5,761 nucleotides of DNA from Candidatus Nanohaloarchaea archaeon (GTDB lineage Archaea > EX4484-52 > GLR71). Made by a program: the position numbers and the translations under genes. This document shows, piece after piece, positions 1-5,476 of this stretch (the first letter of the stretch is position 1; each line of letters begins with the position of its first letter). The notes under the pieces were generated by a model. That model worked only from the letters and a program-made list of their open reading frames with translations. It was not told where the DNA came from and did not search any database. Where the stretch lies: assembly GCA_030594675.1 (NCBI GenBank), contig JAUVES010000044.1, positions 1 to 5,761 on the forward strand. The letters are read 5' to 3'.

Positions 1-861
1 GCAGACAGCATCACATCATACATGGACAACCCCTTTTTCAAAAAGAAGAAGCTAAAGCTTGCAGAGCTTCGCGACAGCGGCATCATCACAGAAGAGACAA
101 AGATCCGCTACTACACACTCTATGACAATGCAGAAAAATTCGCGGACATCTCAGAAGCTCTTCTAAAATACCGTCTCTGGAACAGGTTAGACAATGACTT
201 CAACGACACAAGCGACCCGGAAAAGGAATTCTGTGACTATAGCCGGTGTCCGCCGGACTGCAGCGACTGCCCGGAGGATACTGTTCAAGCATATCATACA
301 AATCACTTTACGCATGCGATAAAAACAGAACTGGAAGAAATAGCATCTGAACTTAACACCGCTACAGATACTCAGGCATTAGAATGGGAACTAAAATTAG
401 CAGAATTGGATGGATGTACAGATATGATTAACAAGGACATATTAGCCTGTTCAGGAGTAGAGTCCTGCAGCGGCCATAACATCGAGCACTACGAGTATAA
501 AAAAGGCAGGTTCGAATCCGGTGAGTGTTGCGGGTGCAGCGCCTCCCATAGTTCATGTGATGGCAACCACTACTCTGTAAACTCGGGCAGTTCTAAGCCT
601 GACTGTTCCGAACCACGAACAACAACCTGCTACATGCACTATCGCCACAGGTACATCCTGAAAAATCTGAAAATACAAGTCACAATCACAGATGAAGCAT
701 ACAAATACTACGATACAGAAACCAACAGTTGGGAGAACCTTGAGTTTAAATATTATGTCACAATGCCGCTCGTTGACGACAACTGCTGTGACGGGCAACT
801 CTGCAGCGACATGTCAACCCCCTGCGCAAATCCCTATCCTGTTACTGACGCATCAGTGTAA
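1..861 (+). CDS. Cysteine-rich, probably extracytoplasmic protein of unknown function (5' end outside window)
   Basis: I do not recognise the family. The frame is open from the first base of the window (residues ADSITSY precede the first ATG at 22), so the true start is probably upstream and any signal peptide or membrane anchor would lie there. Counting from the ATG at 22, residues 1-70 are charged and look helical. Residues 71-83 hold four closely spaced Cys (CDYSRCPPDCSDC), 103-130 is another probable helix, and 143-203 is a Cys/Ser/Gly-rich stretch including CCGC at 169-172. Residues 211-250 alternate in a beta-like way (KIQVTITDEAYKYYD, EFKYYVTMPL), and the tail again has CC and two more Cys. 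The 279 residues contain 17 Cys in all. No membrane segment is visible. Cys pairs without a CxxC-x-CxxC ferredoxin layout suggest disulfides in an exported protein; zinc binding is the alternative. It ends with TAA and overlaps the convergent membrane gene by 9 bases. Confidence 0.7.
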   Translation, partial: ADSITSYMDNPFFKKKKLKLAELRDSGIITEETKIRYYTLYDNAEKFADISEALLKYRLWNRLDNDFNDTSDPEKEFCDYSRCPPDCSDCPEDTVQAYHTNHFTHAIKTELEEIASELNTATDTQALEWELKLAELDGCTDMINKDILACSGVESCSGHNIEHYEYKKGRFESGECCGCSASHSSCDGNHYSVNSGSSKPDCSEPRTTTCYMHYRHRYILKNLKIQVTITDEAYKYYDTETNSWENLEFKYYVTMPLVDDNCCDGQLCSDMSTPCANPYPVTDASV

Positions 862-1749
862 AAAGAATATATCAAGATACAGTGCAAAAAACAAAACCAA
901 AACCCCTGCAAGAACATAAGGCCGCATATCAACCATCCTCTGCACTCTGATATCGTCAATCCCGTAAGTGCTCATGATCTTCTTAATAACCCTTATGTCC
1001 CCTTCGCTCAGGGACCTGAATGACCCGAAAACCAGTTTTTCCCCGCGGACTTTCCGCGAAAACATTGTCCGAAAAACAGACAACGGATTAATGAAAAACA
1101 CACCTGATTTCATATATGTCCTGCCTTTCTTCACAATATGCTCAGCAAGAATCATGCCTGGCGCAAGCTCGTCAGCTTTGACACAGACAGTAAAGGAGTT
1201 GTAAAGGATCCTGTAAAGCAGAAATACCAAAACATAAACAAACCCAAAAGCCAGGAGCTGCAGAGCCAGTCCATACTTCAAAAAGAGAGCACAATAAAGA
1301 ACAATCACAAGAAAAGCATTCCTGTAGCTTACAAAGCCGAACTTCTGAAAATAAGCGCCATATTTTTCCTGTGCAAGAACAAGGATAAAATAAACAGCCA
1401 AAGCCCCGGCATACAAAAGAACACCATCTGCAAACTCAAACAACTGCAGCATAAAAAACGAGATAACAATCATCGTGCAAAAAAACTTAAAATATTTCCC
1501 CAAAAAAGACAACTTCACAGACCTCAAATTGAATTTATCCCAATTATCAACCACTGCAAAAACACTAATCCACAAAAAGAAGATACTCATTGTGCAAAAA
1601 ACAATAAATTCCGGGATACGGGGCACCCCGTACGCGAAAAAAAGCAAAAAAGACGACACAGCAAACATCAGGATTGACTGGATATCAAGCACGCGAAGAT
1701 ACCTCAGAACCACAGCCAGCACAATGACCTTAAGCAGATACTCAATCAT
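853..1749 (-). CDS. Polytopic membrane protein, degenerate archaeal A24 prepilin-peptidase-like (C-terminal domain recognisable)
   Basis: The protein has 298 residues and about eight hydrophobic segments: roughly 4-18, 24-40, 47-67, 88-104, 108-126, 144-157, 161-181 and 277-296. Between the last two lies a soluble stretch with ELAPGMILAEHIV (194-206) and LSEGDIRVIKKI (247-258), then GIDDIRV and a final membrane helix. That arrangement resembles the C-terminal half of archaeal type-IV prepilin/preflagellin peptidase relatives of family A24. A24 enzymes use two membrane Asp residues, the second in a GxGD motif. Here D22 could match the first, but no GxGD is present, so activity is doubtful. A GTG at 1767 would add six residues; I prefer ATG at 1749 because GGTG at 1758-1761 then lies 8 bases upstream as a ribosome site (GTG at 1752 is also possible). 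Its neighbour being a possibly exported Cys-rich protein fits a surface-structure role, but this is inference. Membrane protein is certain, the A24 assignment is moderate. Confidence 0.7.
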   Translation of the reverse strand: MIEYLLKVIVLAVVLRYLRVLDIQSILMFAVSSFLLFFAYGVPRIPEFIVFCTMSIFFLWISVFAVVDNWDKFNLRSVKLSFLGKYFKFFCTMIVISFFMLQLFEFADGVLLYAGALAVYFILVLAQEKYGAYFQKFGFVSYRNAFLVIVLYCALFLKYGLALQLLAFGFVYVLVFLLYRILYNSFTVCVKADELAPGMILAEHIVKKGRTYMKSGVFFINPLSVFRTMFSRKVRGEKLVFGSFRSLSEGDIRVIKKIMSTYGIDDIRVQRMVDMRPYVLAGVLVLFFALYLDIFFLH

Positions 1750-1755
1750 CACTTT

Positions 1756-1761
1756 CCCACC
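1756..1761 (-). promoter_or_regulatory. Ribosome binding site that sets the start of the A24-like gene
   Basis: On the minus strand this reads GGTGGG and is followed by AAAGTGATG. GGTG is the usual archaeal Shine-Dalgarno core. It lies inside the longer reading frame that would begin at GTG 1767, so its position argues for the downstream ATG at 1749 (8-base spacing) or the GTG at 1752 (5-base spacing). Confidence 0.5.
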
Positions 1762-1820
1762 GCCCACTTCTCAAAAACCCTACAATAGTCTTTATCCTGC
1801 ATCTTTGAAAACAAAAAGCT

Positions 1821-1844
1821 GGTAGCGTTTAAAAGTTGGTTAAA
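1821..1844 (+). repeat. Left terminal inverted repeat of the IS relic
   Basis: It begins GGTAGCGTTT and ends AAAGTTGGTTAAA. The last 13 bases are the reverse complement, with one mismatch, of 2133-2145. The stop codon of the transposase fragment (1840-1842) lies inside it. Confidence 0.55.
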
Positions 1845-2124
1845 CTTCCACTCCAACACATCTATTATCAGCAAACAACTTTAAATATTTCCTTTGCTTG
1901 AATGGCACCACGTATCTCTTAAGATTCAATGATATCATCCTCATCAGACCCGATTCCGACCAGCACATGCCTTTCTTTTTCGTTCTCTTTCTGATATCTC
2001 TCATCATTCTTTCTATCTGGTTAGTTGTCCATGGCACACGAATGGGGTATATTTGGAATAAACACCACATCCATTTTTGGTCAAATAATATGCGGGGTGG
2101 TTCCAAACATATTTTTGGATTCAA
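1840..2124 (-). pseudogene. Transposase, C-terminal fragment
   Basis: About 94 residues remain. The stretch VPWTTNQIERMMRDIRKRTKKKGMCWSESGL matches the C-terminal signature of DDE transposases in which T-T/N-N-x-I-E-R, containing the catalytic Glu, is followed by a basic segment and then a W-S-E/N-x-G-L region. Only this C-terminal part is present. The first two catalytic Asp and the N-terminal DNA-binding region are absent, and the frame is closed by a stop a few codons upstream of the TTG at 2124. The first ~28 residues (NPKICLEPPRILFDQKW...) show no obvious transposase signature and may be out-of-frame or deleted sequence. Residues after the motif (RYVVPFKQRKYLKLF) look like a normal transposase tail. 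Not functional. Confidence 0.75.
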
Positions 2125-2132
2125 AAACCTAT

Positions 2133-2156
2133 TTTAACCAAGTTTCTTACACAACC
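2133..2156 (-). repeat. Right terminal inverted repeat of the IS relic
   Basis: The inner part TTTAACCAAGTTT (2133-2145) mirrors AAAGTTGGTTAAA at 1832-1844 with a single mismatch. The outer 11 bases match the left end at 6 positions and end in ACC like the mirrored left tip. Confidence 0.55.
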
Positions 2157-2180
2157 AAGAATAAAGAATATCCACGCATA

Positions 2181-2214
2181 GAAAGTTTTATTAATTACAA
2201 GAAATATAATATAG
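2181..2214 (+). promoter_or_regulatory. Candidate archaeal promoter of the Hxs-like cassette
   Basis: The region just outside the IS relic is AT-rich. GAAAG followed by TTTTATTAATT (2181-2195) looks like a BRE plus TATA box; a start about 26 bases after its centre would give a leader of roughly 14 bases. A second box, AAATATAATATAG (2202-2214), would instead give an almost leaderless message. A weak ribosome site GTGG (2222-2225) precedes the ATG at 2230. No other convincing promoter is seen before the end of the cassette. Confidence 0.4.
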
Positions 2215-2229
2215 TCTACATGTGGTAAA

Positions 2230-2661
2230 ATGGAAAAAACAGGAAACAAGTGCAAAGATAACATAAAAATCGATGTGAAGAACAAAGCAGTTGACATTTG
2301 TCTAAATCCCCGCTTGTACCCGCAGTCCGTTGTAATGAGGGCAACGTATCGCTTTATTGACGATTTCAATGTGATCGTGGATGGGGACCCATTATCAGAC
2401 ATCTTTGTCAGATTTAAAATAAAACTAGGGGACACGGCAGGCAAAGAGGATATGGAAGAGCTGGTAAATGCTTTCTTCGCAGAGTTGATACACGCAAACG
2501 TCGAGGAAACCCAGGCAAGAAGATATGCTGACACGAGAAATGCACTGATTGGAGCTGCATTGAAGAACATGATTCCTCTATCTCTACAATCAGATGCAAA
2601 TGAAAAAGAAGAAAAAGACGATAAGAAGGATAATTGTGATTCTGATGAACATTCACGATAA
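2230..2661 (+). CDS. hxsD: HxsD-like protein of a His-Xaa-Ser (radical SAM) peptide maturation system
   Basis: This 143-residue soluble protein has the HxsD layout. A beta-rich N-terminus with a Tyr-then-Ala/Tyr pattern (NPRLYPQSVVMRATYRFIDDFNVIV, 26-50) is followed by a strand DIFVRFKIKL (57-66). Next comes the helix EELVNAFFAELIHANVEETQARRYADTRNALIGAAL (76-111), which corresponds to the family's conserved FLNELLDxxLR...T...IR...A region. HxsD proteins accompany the radical SAM pair HxsB/HxsC; their biochemical role is not established, and a scaffold or substrate-presenting role is only inference. Residues 124-141 form a very charged Lys/Glu/Asp tail that seems additional to the core. The start ATG follows a weak GTGG site. 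The 3' end overlaps the start of the precursor gene, suggesting translational coupling. The assignment rests on the motif pattern plus the two radical SAM genes downstream. Confidence 0.75.
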   Translation: MEKTGNKCKDNIKIDVKNKAVDICLNPRLYPQSVVMRATYRFIDDFNVIVDGDPLSDIFVRFKIKLGDTAGKEDMEELVNAFFAELIHANVEETQARRYADTRNALIGAALKNMIPLSLQSDANEKEEKDDKKDNCDSDEHSR

Positions 2662-2935
2662 GCTTAAAAAGAGAAGAAAAGATGGTTTTTGGAAACTTTC
2701 AGAGGAAGAAAAAACAGGAGTAATCAACGGTCTGGTTCTTTTGGGGGCAGTCGCAGGAACTTTATCTGCAATGCATCATGAAGCGCATGCACAGCCCACA
2801 TGTGATGATGGAGTCATAACTAACACCAACATAATCTCGCAGGATTTCGGAATAGATGACATCGAATGGGGAAATCATTGCTGGTGGGACCATGCTTGGC
2901 GTGATTATGACGACCATTCAAATGTTTCACCCTGA
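2636..2935 (+). CDS. Probable RiPP precursor peptide of the Hxs-like cassette
   Basis: This small 99-residue protein lies between the HxsD-like gene and two radical SAM enzymes, the position expected of their substrate. Residues 9-27 are basic and charged (KLKKRRKDGFWKLSEEEKT). Residues 29-45 are a hydrophobic segment (VINGLVLLGAVAGTLSA), and AHA at 50-52 would suit a signal peptidase cut before Q53. The tail from 53 to 99 has two Cys (56, 82). It ends in a Trp/His/Asp-rich block at 78-96 (WGN, WDH, WRD, YDD, HSN), the likely modified core. There is no His-Xaa-Ser repeat as in HxsA, so it is either a divergent HxsA equivalent or a new precursor type. Start: GTG 2636 lies 5 bases after GAAGGAT (2625-2631). 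ATG 2645 is the alternative (14-base spacing, three residues shorter), and ATG 2594 would overlap the HxsD-like gene by 68 bases. Substrate role is inferred from context. Confidence 0.7.
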   Translation: MILMNIHDKLKKRRKDGFWKLSEEEKTGVINGLVLLGAVAGTLSAMHHEAHAQPTCDDGVITNTNIISQDFGIDDIEWGNHCWWDHAWRDYDDHSNVSP

Positions 2936-2966
2936 AGAATATTATTCTGACAAATAGGTAGATATA

Positions 2967-3869
2967 ATGAAAAAAATGAAAGATAGAATATATTTTTCAA
3001 TGGGTTATGCATGCAATAATAACTGCCTGCATTGCGCTGTAGATTGTGAAAGAAGGACAAAAAATATGTCCACACAGGAAGTAATTGCATTTTTTGAGAG
3101 ATATCGTAATTACAAAAATATTGAAATGGAAATTTCGGGAGGCGAGCCAACAATAAGGCCCGATTTGCTCTACTTAATTGAATATTTATATACTCAAATT
3201 AATATCCCGTACATATTGCTCAGTAATGGACGAAGATTTTCAGACCTTAACTTTGTGAGCAAATTGGCTGAGTTTCCGCCACAATCAATAATGGTGGCGC
3301 TTCACGGGCACAATGCAGAACTGCACGACAAAATCAGCCAGAGAAAAGGAAGCTTCAACGAGACAGTCCAGGGAATATCAAACCTTTACGAGTACCGGCT
3401 CAATGTGGTCATAAAAGTTGTATTAAGTAAGGTGAACTATCGAAAAATGCCGGAATTCGTAGAATTCGTAGCTCAGACATTTCCGGAATGCGAAGGAATA
3501 ACGATTAATGGTTTAGACATATCTGGAAAGGCGCTGGAAGACAGAGATTCTCTCGCATATAAATTACCGGATTGTATACCTTATGTCCAAAAGGCAATAG
3601 ATTGTGCCAATAAGTATAATCTGAAAATAAGGATTTTCTCTATACCCCTGTGTCTTTTTGATGAAAGCTACAGGGAATACGTAGGATTGAAGAACAGGAC
3701 AACGATAATGTGCAAAAGCCCTGAAGAAGAGAGTTCGAGCGTTAGCTTGTTTTATGGAACAGCTGATAAGTGTGCTCCATGCATTTATAAGAGTAATTGT
3801 TCAGGGACATGGTATAATTATTACAAATATTACGGCACAGATGAGTTAAAGCCTATATTAAAGGGATAA
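2967..3869 (+). CDS. Radical SAM enzyme, HxsC-like member of the pair
   Basis: This 300-residue radical SAM protein has the [4Fe-4S]/SAM cysteine motif CNNNCLHC at 16-23, close to the N-terminus, and GGEPT at 58-62 for SAM binding. A TIM-barrel-like body follows. The C-terminus carries further Cys: IPLC (226-229), C249 and CAPCIYKSNCSG (C269, C272, C278), then the YYKYYGTDELKPI tail. The C-terminal Cys cluster suggests an auxiliary Fe-S cluster, as in peptide-modifying radical SAM enzymes. Paired with the larger enzyme downstream and with HxsD, it fills the HxsC slot and shares the CxxCx5CxG ending. It lacks the N-terminal extension I recall for HxsC, so I give no symbol. The start follows GGTAGAT (2957-2963) by a few bases. 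Its stop is one base from the next ATG, so co-translation is likely. It would act in the cytoplasm on the small peptide encoded just upstream. Radical SAM is certain, HxsC identity is moderate. Confidence 0.9.
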   Translation: MKKMKDRIYFSMGYACNNNCLHCAVDCERRTKNMSTQEVIAFFERYRNYKNIEMEISGGEPTIRPDLLYLIEYLYTQINIPYILLSNGRRFSDLNFVSKLAEFPPQSIMVALHGHNAELHDKISQRKGSFNETVQGISNLYEYRLNVVIKVVLSKVNYRKMPEFVEFVAQTFPECEGITINGLDISGKALEDRDSLAYKLPDCIPYVQKAIDCANKYNLKIRIFSIPLCLFDESYREYVGLKNRTTIMCKSPEEESSSVSLFYGTADKCAPCIYKSNCSGTWYNYYKYYGTDELKPILKG

Positions 3870-3870
3870 T

Positions 3871-5280
3871 ATGCAAATTTGCCCGCAGGTTAAAGATGAG
3901 AAAGTGTATTCACTAAATGAGTATTTCAGCAAACGGCTCAATGAAAACAAAATATTGGTCACCACACGACATGGATGTTGGCTAATGCTGGATGATGATG
4001 AATATGGTCAGCTAATACACAACACATTTTCCGAGAATAAGACTCTTTTTGATACACTGGAGAATACGGGAATAATTATAACCAAGCAAAACGTAAAACA
4101 GATAGTCAACAGATACTCTGCAAATTACTTGTTTTTGAAAACTAAAAATATACTATGCACAATAAACATAACAAATCGCTGTCCTCTGAGATGTACCTAT
4201 TGTCTTGCATCAGCAAATCCTCCTGATTTCACCGGCTCTGATATGGACGAAGACATCCTGAAATCTACTTCGGAATTTATAAGCGAGCTGCCTTTCGAGA
4301 AAATCAGTATCGAATTCCAGGGCGGCGAACCTCTGGTGAGATTTGATCAAATTCAGCAATTTCTAACAAACATCGATACCAGAATGGCAAATTTCAAAAA
4401 TAAAAGAATAATTTCGAGAAGGATTGTAACGAATCTGGTCTTGATGGACGAAGATATAGCAAAATACATAATGCAGGAAAAGATTGGAATTTGCTCTTCT
4501 TTCGATGGTCCAAAGGAATTGCATGATCAGCAAAGAAAGTATCTGGATGGTGCGGGGTCTTATGATATTGTAGTAAAGTGGGTTGATTATTTTAAGGAAA
4601 GAAGAAAGAGAGTAAATCTTTTGCCCACAATTACCCGGCTGAGTTTGCAATATGGCGCAAAAAGCATTATCGATGAATATATAAAAATGGGTTGTGATGT
4701 GTTCCTGTCAAGGCCTGTTAATCCAATTGGCCGGGCCAACAATAAAAAAGACATCATTAAGGCAGAAGATTTTTTTGAGTTCTGGAAAGATGCTATAGAA
4801 TACCTGATAACTCTATCTGAAAAAGGAAGTGAAGTATATGATGCCATGGCGCAGCGTATGTTGCGAAATATGTTAACCCCTTACCGTCCATACATGTGTA
4901 TGCGCAGGCCCTGCGGTGCAGGCATTTCACAACTCTCTTTTACCTGTGACGGTTCCATTCACGCGTGCGATTTGTCAAAAAGCATTCCTGAATTTAAAAT
5001 AGGAACTGTCAATAATAGCTGCCAAGAAGTACTTTTAAACACATTAGAGTTAAGGACAAGATCAACAGAGTTTTATCCTTTATGCGATACATGTGTTTTT
5101 AGCCCATATTGTCATTCATGTGCTTGTAGGACCTTCTCTGATTTCAAAAGCATTGTTGGTCAAACTCCAAAGAGTTTTGATTGTAAGCTCAACAAAATGA
5201 TGTTTACATATCTTTTTGAGAAAATGAATGATGCTAAATACCGAAAAGTATTCGAGAACTGGGTGTATATGAAAAGATGA
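3871..5280 (+). CDS. hxsB: Radical SAM/SPASM peptide maturase, HxsB-like
   Basis: This 469-residue protein has an N-terminal region of about 95 residues with ILVTTRHGCWLMLDDDEYGQL (28-48), typical of the peptide-recognition part of HxsB-type maturases. The radical SAM motif is CPLRCTYC (104-111). QGGEP (150-154) is the SAM-binding glycine motif, and SSFDGP is at 209-214. The C-terminus is SPASM-like: C348-x12-G-x4-C366, then C405, C408, C414, C417, C419 and C438, enough to bind two auxiliary [4Fe-4S] clusters. HxsB is one of two radical SAM proteins of the His-Xaa-Ser system; here the smaller enzyme, the HxsD-like gene and a small peptide gene all lie upstream. Expected role: post-translational crosslinking or other radical modification of the peptide at 2636-2935; the actual chemistry is unknown. 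The ATG is one base from the upstream stop, with AGGGAT (3862-3867) as ribosome site inside that gene's end. No truncation is seen. Confidence 0.85.
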   Translation: MQICPQVKDEKVYSLNEYFSKRLNENKILVTTRHGCWLMLDDDEYGQLIHNTFSENKTLFDTLENTGIIITKQNVKQIVNRYSANYLFLKTKNILCTINITNRCPLRCTYCLASANPPDFTGSDMDEDILKSTSEFISELPFEKISIEFQGGEPLVRFDQIQQFLTNIDTRMANFKNKRIISRRIVTNLVLMDEDIAKYIMQEKIGICSSFDGPKELHDQQRKYLDGAGSYDIVVKWVDYFKERRKRVNLLPTITRLSLQYGAKSIIDEYIKMGCDVFLSRPVNPIGRANNKKDIIKAEDFFEFWKDAIEYLITLSEKGSEVYDAMAQRMLRNMLTPYRPYMCMRRPCGAGISQLSFTCDGSIHACDLSKSIPEFKIGTVNNSCQEVLLNTLELRTRSTEFYPLCDTCVFSPYCHSCACRTFSDFKSIVGQTPKSFDCKLNKMMFTYLFEKMNDAKYRKVFENWVYMKR

Positions 5281-5299
5281 GATATTTTCTGATGCCACA

Positions 5300-5379
5300 G
5301 ATATTCGTCAGGTCAAAAATAAGCAGAATAAGCGCAACCACAAACAATAAACGGGGTGGACGTGAGCCTGACGAATATC
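5300..5379 (+). repeat. 13-bp perfect inverted repeat enclosing 54 bases, after the radical SAM genes
   Basis: GATATTCGTCAGG at 5300-5312 is the exact reverse complement of CCTGACGAATATC at 5367-5379. In RNA one G-U pair (5313/5366) could extend the stem. Inside, CCAC (5338-5341) can pair with GTGG (5356-5359), and CGC (5333-5335) with GTG (5362-5364), giving a long-stem, bulged hairpin. It begins 20 bases after the hxsB stop, so it may form at the 3' end of the cassette transcript as a terminator/stabiliser, be a small structured RNA, or be a miniature mobile-element relic. The sequence does not decide between these. Confidence 0.6.
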
Positions 5380-5410
5380 ACAAAAGACTGCGCATTACTG
5401 TGCTTGAGCG

Positions 5411-5433
5411 AAGCATGCATCCATGCATTGCAC
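5411..5433 (+). repeat. ATGCAT...ATGCAT inverted repeat
   Basis: ATGCAT at 5415-5420 and again at 5423-5428, separated by CC, make an interrupted palindrome. ATTGCAC starting at 5427 recurs as a direct repeat at 5454-5460, on the other side of the 16-bp palindrome. The function is unknown; a protein-binding region ahead of the ferredoxin promoter is possible. Confidence 0.35.
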
Positions 5434-5439
5434 AAACAT

Positions 5440-5455
5440 ATAAGACGCGTCTTAT
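5440..5455. promoter_or_regulatory. 16-bp perfect palindrome, possible operator
   Basis: ATAAGACGCGTCTTAT reads identically on both strands. It lies about 45-60 bases ahead of the candidate TATA box of the ferredoxin gene and is flanked by two copies of ATTGCAC (5427-5433 and 5454-5460). This suits a dimeric regulator, though a Fe-S or redox regulator is only speculation. As RNA it could not form a useful hairpin because it has no loop, so a DNA role is more likely. Confidence 0.4.
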
Positions 5456-5476
5456 TGCACGCAATCATCAGTTAGT

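Larger units (their letters stand above)
1821..2156. mobile_element. Internally deleted insertion sequence relic, about 336 bp
   Basis: A C-terminal transposase fragment on the minus strand is flanked by imperfect inverted repeats at 1821-1844 and 2133-2156. By hand alignment the 24-base ends match at 18 positions, and the inner 13 bases match at 12. Both outer tips have GGT/ACC character. No clear target duplication is visible: the eight bases outside each end (AAAAAGCT and AAGAATAA) do not match. The element is far too short for a complete IS, and most of the transposase gene is missing between the right end and the remaining C-terminal part. It sits directly upstream of the Hxs-like cassette. 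The IS family cannot be named safely from this fragment. Confidence 0.6.

Noticed and set aside
1138..1677. 179-codon plus-strand open frame, very rich in Lys/Gln/Asn
   Set aside because: It lies opposite the membrane protein gene; the composition is what the complement of hydrophobic codons yields.
2121..2570. 149-codon minus-strand open frame
   Set aside because: It is antisense to the HxsD-like gene, which matches a known family; the hydrophobic and Ser-rich product matches none.
2636..2935. Classical HxsA precursor with His-Xaa-Ser repeats
   Set aside because: No HxS repeat is present; only scattered His residues occur in the tail.
3446..3470. Short tandem repeat GAATTCGTA within the HxsC-like gene
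   Set aside because: It encodes EFVEFV in a normal helix; two units only, with no sign of a functional repeat.
5300..5382. Possible H/ACA guide RNA (stem, bulge, ACA directly 3' of the stem)
   Set aside because: The lower stem is perfectly paired for 13 bases with almost no 3' guide strand, and no clear kink-turn is visible. Kept only as a structured element of unknown nature.
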